From contig NZ_SRWZ01000001.1 of NCBI RefSeq assembly GCF_004804355.1, positions 434,001 to 498,000 of the forward strand: DNA of 64,000 nucleotides, read 5' to 3'. Numbering within the stretch: position 1 is the first letter of the stretch; every line of letters starts with the position of its first letter. Both the position numbers and the translations under genes were made by a program. Under the pieces are notes generated by a model. That model made no database searches. It saw only the letters and a list, made by a program, of their open reading frames with translations, and was not told the origin of the DNA. Source of the DNA: Cognatitamlana onchidii (GTDB taxonomy: Bacteria; Bacteroidota; Bacteroidia; Flavobacteriales; Flavobacteriaceae). Of this stretch, positions 28,643-39,700 are shown in pieces.

Positions 28643-31084
28643 ATGGACACGTTAATAGCTTTCTCTAAAAAACAATTGGTCTTTCTTTTAATGTTGACCT
28701 GCTTTTCGGTTCTAGCGCAACGTAATGAAAGCATCCTATTTTCCGATTCAACGTCCATAAAAAAACCTCAGGCTATTCCTAGTCTTGATGTTGTTCAAGA
28801 AATACAAATAGCAAAGGAAAAGTTAAAAGATTTTAGCCAAAAATTAGAACCCAAGAAATCTTTATTAAGAATAGACTCGCTCTTTCCCATTCAGAAAAAG
28901 CTTATTGCTGAAAAACGAAAAGATGCCGAATTGTTTTTGAAGGCTAACCCCAACAAGCAAAAAATAAATAACTTGCTAAACAAATGGTATCGAACTAGCG
29001 ACTATTTTAATGTTTGGCAAACCACCGTGAATGATCATATTCAAAGAAATGCCCGAATTCTTGAGGATGCGTCTTTCTCTGAACAAACTTGGAAACTTAC
29101 CCTAGACAAGTCTAAAACTGAAGACCTTCCGGTAGAAATACTTCATGATATTGAGGAAACTTGGCAAGACTTTAAAAAGCTTAAGGCCAATTTTATTACT
29201 AGGAATAAGCGATATTTAAGTTTAGAATCTCGAATAAATAACCAAATTGCAATTACAGATTCTACTATTGAAGACCTAGAAGTATTAAAAAGTTCGGAAA
29301 CGTATCATATATTTAATAGACGGCATGAACCTCTTTGGAAAGCTTCTTTTCGTAGCTCAGACATCAATTTACCGCGAAGTATTAAGGAATCCGGCCTTGA
29401 AAAGCTAAAAAACTCGTTTGACTTTTTTAAAACCTTTGAACACTTAATTTACCTCTACATTGTTTTTGTTCTTTTTATTGTAATCTTTTTTAGGTATCTA
29501 AAAAAGGGAATCAAGATGTACAAGTATGATGAGAGTAACGATTTTCTAAAAAAATCGTTAGACTTAATTTATATTAAAACCTGGGCCTCAATAGCATTTA
29601 TATGTTTACTCCTAGCCAAGCTTTATTTTAACAATGCTCCAGAATTATTAGAGAACCTTATTTCTCTCTCTGCCTTAATATTAACAATTCCAATAGTATA
29701 TAAAAGCTTAAATGAAAGATTTCGAAATGTTATTTATGTGATTATATTTTTCTATGTTTTTAACTCTATAAAAACCTATGTATGGTTTGAATCTTATCAA
29801 TATCGCCTATACCTTTTAGCGGGATCTTTTTTTGTTATACTAACAGTATTTTATTTTACAAAACCATATATCAAAACAAGGAAACTTCCGTTAAAAAAAA
29901 TGGGGGTATTTTTTATTAGACTAACACCTTTAATTTATGGTTTGGCCCTTATATCGATTCTCTCAAACATTTTAGGGTATACAAACCTAGCAGATATATC
30001 ATTAAAATTTTGTACCCAAGGCAGTGCCATTTCAATTGTCTTTTATGCCACGTTGCGAATTTTAGAAGGAGTTGCTTTAGCCTTAGTTCATCGCCATTTT
30101 GGTCCGAAACAAGCTAGTCATACTACACAAAAAGCAATCACTGAAAAGAAAATTTTAAAAGTTATTCAGTACGTTGTTTTCATTATTTGGGTATTGTTTT
30201 TTATAAAAATTTTAGACCAGTTTGAAACCATTCTCACTTTCTTCAACAATTTTTTAACCGAGCCTTATATTGTCGGGAGCCTCGCCTTTACAATCGGGGA
30301 TATTCTGTCGTTTCTTCTAATTCTAGCTGGATCTTTCTTAACAACAACCTTTATAAGTTTTATTATTGATGGCGATGATGGCGCATTACAATTTTTAAAG
30401 CTTCCCAAAGGTATTCCAAATGCAATTTCCTTGGTTGTTAGGTATTTGATTCTTGCATTTGGTGTGGTCTTTGCTTTATCCTCGTTAGGTATTGACTTGG
30501 GGAAATTTAATTTAATGGCTGGCGCCCTAGGTTTAGGTATTGGTTTTGGGCTACAAAATATAATTTCAAATTTTGTTTCGGGCATCATACTAATTTTTGA
30601 ACGCCCTATATTACCAGGAGACACAATTGAAGTTAATAATTTGCTCGGCAATGTCAATAAAATTGGGGTTCGCTCTTCTAGCATAAGTACATTTGATGGT
30701 GCCGATGTGGTAGTCCCTAATAACAACCTTGTCTCTAATGATTTAATTAACTGGACGCTTTCAAATAATATAAAACGTGTAGAAATACTAATTGGAACAA
30801 CCTACGGTTCTGATCCTAATCAAGTTTTAGAAATTTTAAAGCAATGTGCCTTAGATTATTCTGAAACTATGATCGACCCACCTCCCATAGCTCTATTTAG
30901 TGATTTTGGAGATAGTTCATTAAACTTTAGATTACGCTTTTGGGTCCATTTTGAAGTTGGCCTACAAGCCAAGAGCGACGTTTCTGTAGCTATTTATAAT
31001 AAATTTAAGGAGCATGATATAGAAATTCCGTTTCCGCAACAGGACATTTATATTAAAGATATGCCGAAAAAATTAGACAATTAA
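28643..31084 (+). CDS. large MscS-type mechanosensitive channel
   Basis: An 813-residue protein: signal peptide (VFLLMLTCFSVLAQ), a helical periplasmic domain (about 30-260), roughly ten membrane helices (about 265-640), and a C-terminal MscS core. The pore helix and beta domain are clear in AGALGLGIGFGLQNIISNFV and FERPILPGDTIEVNNLLGNV, then the C-terminal mixed domain. Such large forms resemble MscK-like channels that release solutes on osmotic downshock. I use the ATG at 28643; the in-frame TTG at 28631 would only add four residues. The last 12 bases overlap the convergent mpl gene. Confidence 0.9.
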   Translation: MDTLIAFSKKQLVFLLMLTCFSVLAQRNESILFSDSTSIKKPQAIPSLDVVQEIQIAKEKLKDFSQKLEPKKSLLRIDSLFPIQKKLIAEKRKDAELFLKANPNKQKINNLLNKWYRTSDYFNVWQTTVNDHIQRNARILEDASFSEQTWKLTLDKSKTEDLPVEILHDIEETWQDFKKLKANFITRNKRYLSLESRINNQIAITDSTIEDLEVLKSSETYHIFNRRHEPLWKASFRSSDINLPRSIKESGLEKLKNSFDFFKTFEHLIYLYIVFVLFIVIFFRYLKKGIKMYKYDESNDFLKKSLDLIYIKTWASIAFICLLLAKLYFNNAPELLENLISLSALILTIPIVYKSLNERFRNVIYVIIFFYVFNSIKTYVWFESYQYRLYLLAGSFFVILTVFYFTKPYIKTRKLPLKKMGVFFIRLTPLIYGLALISILSNILGYTNLADISLKFCTQGSAISIVFYATLRILEGVALALVHRHFGPKQASHTTQKAITEKKILKVIQYVVFIIWVLFFIKILDQFETILTFFNNFLTEPYIVGSLAFTIGDILSFLLILAGSFLTTTFISFIIDGDDGALQFLKLPKGIPNAISLVVRYLILAFGVVFALSSLGIDLGKFNLMAGALGLGIGFGLQNIISNFVSGIILIFERPILPGDTIEVNNLLGNVNKIGVRSSSISTFDGADVVVPNNNLVSNDLINWTLSNNIKRVEILIGTTYGSDPNQVLEILKQCALDYSETMIDPPPIALFSDFGDSSLNFRLRFWVHFEVGLQAKSDVSVAIYNKFKEHDIEIPFPQQDIYIKDMPKKLDN

Positions 31085-32428
31085 AGATTTTACAGAATCA
31101 AAATCTAAACCACCATAGTTTCCAGAACTCATAAGAAGCAATGCTTTGTCATTAAAATCTTGAGTGAATAGAAATTCTTTAAAAGCATCTGGATTGGTAT
31201 AAATAAGTAGATCTGCACGTTCAAAAGCGTTTGCTATTTGGGTATCTGTGATTTTATCAAGTTTCTTAATCTCTAAAGCGCTTGGTGAATAGAATACAAC
31301 TGCTATGTCGGCTGCATCCAACGCTCCCTTATACTCTTTTAAAAACTCGACATTTAAACTGCTATAGGTATGTAACTCTAAGCAAGCCACTAACTCTTTT
31401 TTCTTATACTGATCCTTTACGGCCTCTGTTGTGGCTTGAACTTTACTTGGTGAATGTGCAAAATCTTTATAGGCTACGCTTGTCTTTCCTTGAGCTATTT
31501 TTTCTAAACGTTTACTAGCTCCTTTAAACGTTGAAATAGCTTCATAAAAATCGTCCTCATCAATTCCCATGTGCTGACAAATCCACTTAGCTCCTGCTAA
31601 ATTATTTAAATTATGTTTTCCAAAAACTTCAATTGGCAAAGGACCTTCTGGAGTTTCAATTAGTGTCTGCCCGTCTTCAACAGTATAATCTGGTGTGCCG
31701 TACGGTATTTTTCTTATTGTATTTTCACTAGCCTCTACAATGCGTTTTACTTCAAGATCTTCCTCGTTATAAGTAATACTACCACCACTTACTATAGAGT
31801 CTACAAAAATGCTAAACTGCTTCACATAATTCTCATAGGTAGGAAATACATTGATATGATCCCAAGCAATACCACTTAGCAATGCAATATTAGGTTTATA
31901 CAAATGAAATTTAGGACGTCTATCAATTGGTGAACTTAAATACTCATCGCCTTCTAAAACCATAAAATCATTATCTTCAGTAAGTTTTACCATGACATCG
32001 AAACCTTCCAGTTGCGCTCCCACCATATAATCAACATCTTTATCATGATAATGCATTACATGTAAAATCATAGAAGTAATCGTTGTTTTTCCATGACTCC
32101 CTCCTATAACTACACGTGTTTTATGCTTAGCCTGTTCATATAAAAACTCTGGGTAGCTATAAATTGTAAGGCCCAATTCTTGAGCCTTTAGAAGTTCTGG
32201 ATTATCTACCTTGGCATGCATTCCTAAAACAATGGCGTCCAATGTATCATGAATCTTTTCTGGAAACCAACCAAAAGCCGCGGGTAAGAGCCCCTTAGAT
32301 TCCAATCTGGATTTAGAGGGTTCAAAAATGGTATCGTCACTTCCTGTAACCCGATAACCTTTATTATGTAATGCCAAGGCCAAATTGTGCATTGCAGCCC
32401 CTCCTATAGCGATAAAATGTACGTTCAT
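31073..32428 (-). CDS. mpl: Mpl-type murein peptide ligase
   Basis: A 451-residue Mur ligase that reattaches the recycled tripeptide L-Ala-gamma-D-Glu-meso-Dap to UDP-MurNAc. The N-terminal Rossmann start is MNVHFIAIGGAAMHNLALAL, the ATP loop is VVIGGSHGKTTITSM, and the middle domain holds EGDEYLSS and SGIAWDHINVFPTYENY. Its KRLEKIAQGKTSVAYKDFAH segment matches Mpl better than MurC; the FAHSP motif is typical. MurC is expected in a dcw cluster elsewhere. It converges on the MscS gene with a 12-base overlap. Confidence 0.88.
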   Translation of the reverse strand: MNVHFIAIGGAAMHNLALALHNKGYRVTGSDDTIFEPSKSRLESKGLLPAAFGWFPEKIHDTLDAIVLGMHAKVDNPELLKAQELGLTIYSYPEFLYEQAKHKTRVVIGGSHGKTTITSMILHVMHYHDKDVDYMVGAQLEGFDVMVKLTEDNDFMVLEGDEYLSSPIDRRPKFHLYKPNIALLSGIAWDHINVFPTYENYVKQFSIFVDSIVSGGSITYNEEDLEVKRIVEASENTIRKIPYGTPDYTVEDGQTLIETPEGPLPIEVFGKHNLNNLAGAKWICQHMGIDEDDFYEAISTFKGASKRLEKIAQGKTSVAYKDFAHSPSKVQATTEAVKDQYKKKELVACLELHTYSSLNVEFLKEYKGALDAADIAVVFYSPSALEIKKLDKITDTQIANAFERADLLIYTNPDAFKEFLFTQDFNDKALLLMSSGNYGGLDFDSVKSLIV

Positions 32429-32617
32429 ATTTTTTTCTATTGAAATCTTTTTGAAGCAAATACTGTCCTTTACAAACCGTGTTATTTAGAAAAGTAAATA
32501 TATGAATTGCTGTGGTAAAGACTATTAAATACTAAACAAGTTTTTGGGATAGCACCCTTTTTTAAAGTAATAGAAAAAGTATAATAAAAAGTGCAACCTT
32601 TCTGTTCTACCTAGATA

Positions 32618-33568
32618 TTACATTTTTAAAATAATATCCTTTTGCTTAACAAAAGGCTTAATATTAGGTAGTTCTGTAATTGCCATATTAATATAGTTTA
32701 AGGCTTTTTCTTTATTGTATTTATGGGTTTGTATTTGTGCTAGTCTGTAATAAGCCCATGCTTTTGGAACACCGTCTTTAGCCGTGTAATTCTTTATATA
32801 TGTATGCAAACACTTTTCCCCTTTATATAGCTCTACGTTATACTCTGCAGCAACCTTCCCTATCTGATAATGCAAGGCATTTCTTTGGTGCTTTTCTTTT
32901 GCTGATTCTATATTTTTTATGGCTGCTTTGGGTTTGTTTTGATTTTGATAAAATGTGGTTAGTTTATCGAAACATGTCATTGACCCCCCTTCTTTAATAG
33001 CCATTTTATAGTATTTCTCAGCTAATTCTGGCTCATCATCATACTCATAAATATAGCCTTTAGCTAAATAACCATCTACTTTTGATAAGTCTTCTAACTC
33101 CTGGGCGTACTTCATAGATTTTTTAACACTTCCCCCAACAATGCTGGGTAGTTCCATATACAACTCTACAAGAGCCCAACGCGTATCTATATGTGTTTTA
33201 TCTAATTCGGCTGCTCGTTCAAAAGCATATTTTAAATCGCCAATAAACCCAATAGCACTTAATTTATTTTCTAGAGCCTTCATGCCTAACACACCACCAT
33301 ATTTGTAGTGATAATTAGCATTATTTGCATCATGCTCTACTAAAGTTCTATAGGTATCTATAGCTTCATCCCATTTTTTCTGGTGTCCGTAGGCATCTCC
33401 TAATAATTCTACAGCTTTTAAATTATCTGGATTTGACTTTACGTAATTACTAAGTAATCGTTCGGCATCATCATATTGTCTATTTTTTAAAAACGTATCT
33501 GCCTTATCGACACTTGTCTGAGCAATGGTTATTAATGGCAGTAAAAATAAAAACCAGATTTTTCGCAT
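32618..33568 (-). CDS. secreted TPR-repeat protein
   Basis: A 316-residue protein with a signal peptide (MRKIWFLFLLPLITIAQ). Tetratricopeptide repeats follow: KADTFLKNRQYDDAERLLSN, LKAVELLGDAYGHQKKWDEA and others to the C-terminus. TPR proteins are scaffolds for other proteins, with no catalytic role visible here. I use the ATG at 33568, since the 14 residues upstream (from 33610) precede a complete signal peptide. Gaps on either side are 189 and 207 bases. Confidence 0.8.
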   Translation of the reverse strand: MRKIWFLFLLPLITIAQTSVDKADTFLKNRQYDDAERLLSNYVKSNPDNLKAVELLGDAYGHQKKWDEAIDTYRTLVEHDANNANYHYKYGGVLGMKALENKLSAIGFIGDLKYAFERAAELDKTHIDTRWALVELYMELPSIVGGSVKKSMKYAQELEDLSKVDGYLAKGYIYEYDDEPELAEKYYKMAIKEGGSMTCFDKLTTFYQNQNKPKAAIKNIESAKEKHQRNALHYQIGKVAAEYNVELYKGEKCLHTYIKNYTAKDGVPKAWAYYRLAQIQTHKYNKEKALNYINMAITELPNIKPFVKQKDIILKM

Positions 33569-33647
33569 ATTATTCGATTTCTGTTGGCAAAAATAATCTT
33601 TCTTAAACAAGTATATTAGGTAATTAAGATACCATTAAGATTTTTAT

Positions 33648-33681
33648 TTTGCTAGTTGTAGGCAACGTTCCTTTACCTTTA
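33648..33681 (+). promoter_or_regulatory. candidate promoter of the macroglobulin operon
   Basis: TTTG at 33648-33651 and TACCTTTA at 33674-33681 (one mismatch to TAnnTTTG) are 22 bases apart. Directly after it, at 33683-33702, lies a perfect inverted repeat ATTGAGT-AATTTC-ACTCAAT that would form a hairpin at the 5' end of the message or an operator. The 5' leader would be about 85 bases. Confidence 0.4.
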
Positions 33682-33775
33682 AATTGAGTAATTTCACTCA
33701 ATCAATAACGCATTTCACGCATTTACATTTTTTTGGAATGGCTTTTGAAAGTAAGTTAGCAGAAAACTAAAGAAC

Positions 33776-36700
33776 ATGAAACACCTTTTAACAATTTTTT
33801 TCTTCACACTATTTTCTCACCTTAGTTTAGCGCAAGCAGATGCTTATGCTACCCTTTGGAAGCAAGTAGAACACCATGAATTAGAAGGTTTGATTACAAG
33901 TGCTCTTGAAGATGTTGAGCGCATAGAAATAAAGGCTAAAGCAGAAGACAACCATTCGCAAATAATTAAAGTCTTGCTTTACAAAAGTAAATTTGCTTTG
34001 GTTTTAGAAGAAGATGCGCAGTTAAAAATTATTGATAGTATTAAAACCCAAATAACAGAAAGTGCTTTTCCTAGCAAGAATATTCTAGAAAGCATTTTAG
34101 CCAATTTATACTGGCAATATTTTAAGAATAACCGATGGCAGTTTTATAACAGAACCCAAGTAAAAAACGTAAAAGATAATGCAGATTTTAGAACATGGGA
34201 TTTACAAAGTTTATTTGACGCAATTCACGTCCATTACCAAAACTCATTGAAAAATGGTCTTATGCTTCAGCAAGAAAAACTAGAAACTTATGAAGCACTA
34301 TTAAATGAACAAAAAGACTCCAAAATATTTAGACCTACCCTTTTTGACTTCTTAAGTCATGCGGCGCTTGATTTTTACAAAACTAGTGAAACCCATATTA
34401 CAAAACCATCATATAAATTTGAGATAGACAACGATGAATATATGGCTGATGCCGAAAGATTTTCTACCTTGAATATAACATCTAAAGATACGACCTCGCT
34501 TCAACTAAATGCCCTAAAAATTTACAAGTCTTTAGTACGTTTCCATTTAAAAAACAAAAAGCCTTTAGCATTAACAGATGTGAATCTTGAACGGCTAAAG
34601 TTTGTACATAACCATGCTACTTTTTCAAACAAAAAAGACATATTCATAGACGCTCTAAAACAAGAAAGAGCCTCCATAAATGACACGGAAGCAGCCTCGT
34701 TATATGACTTTGAAATAGCATCTACCCACTTTAACCAAAGTAAAACATACCATCCAAAGAACAATCAAGAACATCGATGGAAGGCTAAAGAGGCTATAGA
34801 TTTATGTAATGCTGTAATTTCCAAATCGCCAGATGGCTTTGCTTCTAAAAATTGTAAAATTTTAAAAGCTCAAATAGAAAGACCAAGTCTTACAATAACC
34901 ACTGAAAAGTTTCTTCCTACTCAAAAACATGCGCGTCTTCTAGTTCAATTTAAAAATATTGATTCAATCCAGTTTATTGCATACAAACTCTCTGACTCCC
35001 AGTATAAAAAATACAAAAAATCTTATAGAGCAGAAGACCAAAAGGCCCTCTTTAAAAAACTAAACATATCAAAATCTTGGATTACTTCCTTAAGAAATGA
35101 AGGTGACTACCAAATCCACAATACTGAAATTTTAATTCCCAAGCTAAGTAATGGAAGATACTTGATTGTGGCTTATCAAAATAAGTCTCAAGATTATTTT
35201 GCTATTTCAGACATTCAAGTTACCAATATTGCTCTGGCTGAAACAGAAACTTTAAAACACAAAATTTTTCAAGTTATTAATAGAAACAACGGCAAACCAC
35301 TTTCCGAATCTAAAATAGGCTTTAGCTATTATTCTCAAAAGTTAGGACAAAAAGTATCTCAGGATTTAAGACCTAATGAACTTGGTGAAATAAAAATTGA
35401 AAAAGACGACAGTTGGTATAATGATGTCAAATTAAAGGTAGTAACAGGGTCTGACACTGCTTACTTTGGAGACTATTATATAAACAAAAAGTACCCTAAT
35501 TCTAAAAAAAGGATTGACTACAAGGCATTTTTATTTACTGATAGAAGTATTTACAGGCCAGGACAAACGGTTTATTTCAAAGCCATTGCGTTAAAATCTA
35601 AGAATGGCAAATCCGAAGTTATCCCCAACAAATTATTTTATTTGGATGTCTACGATGTTAACGATGATGATGTGATCTCTCTAGAATTAAAAACTAATGA
35701 TTTTGGATCTATTTCTGGCGAATTCGTATTACCCTCTAGCGGTTTAAACGGTGAATACTATATCAACCTTTATGCAGATTCCAATGCTATTGATATTGAT
35801 ACCGACTACAGATTTTCTGTAGAGGAATACAAACGCCCTAAATTTGAAGCTTCGTTTTCACCAATAAAAGATACTTTTAAAGTAAACGATTCTATAACAA
35901 TTTCAGGAAATGCCAAAGCCTACGCAGGGAGTCAGGTAACCAACGCTAAGGTTGTTTACCGTATACACCGTAAGGTTCAATATCCTGAGTGGTATTATTG
36001 GTATCGTCCTTGGTTTCAAAGTGAACCCCAGGAGATTTCTTTTGGTGAAACAAAAACTAACAATTCTGGTCAATTTGAACTAACGTTTAAAGCCATCCCA
36101 GACACATCTATAGACCCTACAACGCTTCCTATATTTAACTATGAAGTTATTGCGGATATTACCGATTTAAATGGAGAAACTCGAAGAGCAAAATCTACCG
36201 TAAAGGTTGGTTACCATGCCTTAATGGCTAAAATGACTCTAGATAATATTATTGACAAAAGCACAAAAAATTACGAGATAACGGTAAGTACAAAAAATTT
36301 GAATGATGAATTTGTTCCTGCAAAAGGATCCATAAAAATATATAAACTTAAAGCTCCAAATACGGTTTTAAGAGAACGCCCATGGCCTGCTCCAGATTAT
36401 CAAGAATTCTCTGAGGAAGCTTTTAAAAATTTATTTCCTCACGACCCATACAATACTGAAGACCAAGTAAAATATTGGGAAAAAGGCGCATTAATACTAC
36501 ACAAACGTTTTGATACCAACCTGTCTAAAACAGTAAAATTAGGAAAGTTAAAAAAATGGCCTTCTGGACAATATATTGCCATTCTTGAAAGTAAGGATAA
36601 ATTTGGACAACTCGTTAAAGATGAAATTAAAACAACCTTTTATAGCCAAAAAGATGAGTTACCTGCTGATAACCAAATTTTAACTTTAACAACAGACAAG

Positions 36701-39700
36701 TCATTTTATCAAGTTGGAGATACAGCCTATGTGACTTTAGGTTCTGCGGCAAAGTTTTTAAACGTTACGCTTTCCATTGAAAAAAATCATAATACTGTAA
36801 ATACACAGGTTATTCAACTCAATGCTAACAAAAAAGTAATTGCTATTCCGGTTACAGCTAAGGACATGAATGGGTTTGCTCTTCAATACAGCTATGCCTT
36901 TTTTAATAGTTATAAATCGGGTACCAGAATAATTCCTGTTGAAGGTCCTAAAACTAATCTAGACATAGAAACTATAACGTTTCGGGACAAATTACAACCT
37001 GGAAATGACGAAACCTGGCAATTCAATATTAAAGGTCCGCATAACGAAAAAGTAAGTGCAGAATTATTAGCAAGCATGTACGACCTTTCACTAGACCAGT
37101 TTAAACCCCATAAATGGGCGTTCTCTCCAACATATAATTTAAGCTACACCTCGCACAATAAAAGGTCTGCCTATAGCAGTTTTGGAACTCGAAATTTTAG
37201 AGGTCACAGCAATTATCAACGTTTTAGTTATCCGCAACGGTCTTACGACGAATTTAATTGGTTTGGGTTTAGTCTTGTGAATAATATAAGGGTTAACGAC
37301 CTTTATTTAATACAGATTAGAAACAAACGGTCTGCAGCCTTTCATAAAAATATTGCAAAAGGATTCATTTCAGGAACTATTTACGACGAATCAGGACTTC
37401 CCTTACCAGGAGTAAATATTATGGTTAAAGGTAGTACGATTGGAACCTCTACCGATTTTGATGGAAATTTCGCTATCAAAGCCAAAAAAGATGACGAGAT
37501 AGAAATAAGTTATTTAGGTTTTAAAAACCAAGCCATAAAAGTTAATAGCAATCATTTAAACATAACTTTAAAAGAAGATAGCGCTTCTCTGGAGGAAGTT
37601 GTTGTTGTAGGTTACGGCACACAAAAAAAATCGGCAATAACAGGATCTGTTTCTACCGTACGATCTGAATATATTACCGCAGATGCAAGTCTTAATGCAT
37701 TGGCAGGAAAAGTATCTGGGATTGAACTTTCTCAAGTTTCTGGAGCTCCAGAAAATATAAAGATTAAAGGCAGCGGGACATCTAGCAAAAGTAACCCTTT
37801 GTTTATTGTAGATGGAAAAATAGTAGAAGGAGAACTTGATTTAGATTCCTCTGATATAGAATCAATTGACGTTTTAAAGGACGCATCAGCAACCGCAATT
37901 TACGGCACAAAAGGTGCTAATGGTGTTGTTATTATTACAACAAAATCTGGTCTTAATGCTTTTACCCAAATGCCTGTTAGAAAAAATCTTCAAGAAACCG
38001 CCTTCTTTTATCCAAACTTAAAAACAGATGCTTCTAGTACTATTAGTTTTAGTTTTACAACACCCGAAGCTCTTACAAAATGGAAACTTCAGTTATTAGC
38101 ACACACAAAAACTCTAGAAAGTGCGATTAAAACATTAAACGCAGTGACCCAAAAGGAATTAATGGTTATTCCAAATACACCACGTTTTTTGCGCGAAGGC
38201 GACAACATACGCATTAGTACCAAAATAGCAAATCTTACCGATACCAATATGAATGGGAGTGTTATATTACTTTTAACCGATGCCATTTCCGGAGACAATA
38301 TTGACACCAAACTTGGTAACGTCATTAACAACAAACGTTTTGATTTATCTCCAAATGGTAATACCCAAGTATCCTGGAGTTTAAGCATCCCTAAAGGGAT
38401 TCAAGCCATACAATATAAAATAATAGCTAAAACCGAAAATTTCAGCGATGGCGAACAAAATGTATTACCTGTATTATCAAACAGAACGTTGGTAACAGAA
38501 ACGCTCCCTATGTGGGTAAGAAGTAATGAAACCCGAAGCTTTACTCTTGATAAACTAAAAACCAACAATTCTAAAACCCTTAAACATCATAAACTTACAT
38601 TAGAAATAACTTCAAATCCGGCGTGGTACGCAATACAGGCTTTACCTTATTTAATGGAATACCCTTACCAATGCAACGAACAAACATTTTCCAGATATTA
38701 TGCCAATGCTTTCGCTAGTCATATAGCCAATTCAAACCCCAGAATAAAAGAAGTATTCAATCAATGGCGCTCTAACAAAACCCTAATAAGTAAGCTAGAA
38801 AAGAATCCAGAATTAAAGTCCATCCTCATTCAAGAAACACCATGGATTCGCGATGCCCAAAGCGAAACAGAGCAAAAAAAGCGCATCGCTTTACTTTTTG
38901 ACCTAAACAAGATGAATCAGGAACTCCTGGCTTCCAAAAATAAATTAAAGTCAAATCAATTATCGTCGGGCGGCTGGTCTTGGTTTAATGGCGGTAAAAC
39001 AAACCGTTATATCACTCAACATATTGTAATTGGTTTTGGGCACCTTAAGCACCTAGGAATTAATACTGGGAACTATTCCAATATGCTTGATAAAGCAATT
39101 AGATATTTAGATGCGCAATTCATTAAAGAATATAACGACCTAAAAACAAACCATTCCAATGCAGACTTAAATAAGGATCATTTAAGCCATTATCAGATCC
39201 ATTATTTATACATGCGAAGCTTTTTTCCAGATATTAAAAAGTCGAAAGAGTTAGAGGGCATTATTGCCTATTATCAAACTCAAATCAAGAAATTCTGGCT
39301 AAAACAATCCTTATACTCTAAAGGCATGATGGCCTTAATAGCTAATAGAAATAAAGACATACAAACGTCTAGTAAAATCTTAAAATCATTACTGGAAACG
39401 AGCATAACTTCTAAAGAATTGGGGATGTACTGGAAATCAAACTCCAATTCTTGGTACTGGTATCAAGCACCTGTTGAAACACAAGCCTTGTTAGTGGAAG
39501 CCTTTAGTGAAGCAGGTAAGCATATTATGAGTGATGCTAGACTTGAAGAAACCACTGATAATCTAAAAATTTGGCTTCTTAAGAACAAACAGACTAACCA
39601 ATGGAAAACAACAAAAGCCACTACAGAAGCTATTTATGCTATGTTGCTCCAAGGTGCCGATTGGCTAAGTGTTACCGAAATGGTTGAGGTTAGTGTTGCT

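Noticed and set aside
31073-32428. Reading the murein ligase as MurC
   Set aside because: The FAHSP-type C-terminal region and the SGIAWDHINVFPTYENY segment fit Mpl; MurC would be expected in a cell-division cluster.
32549-32567. GGGATAGCACCCTTTTTT as a terminator
   Set aside because: The stem is only three base pairs, and no plus-strand gene ends there; the flanking genes are both on the minus strand.
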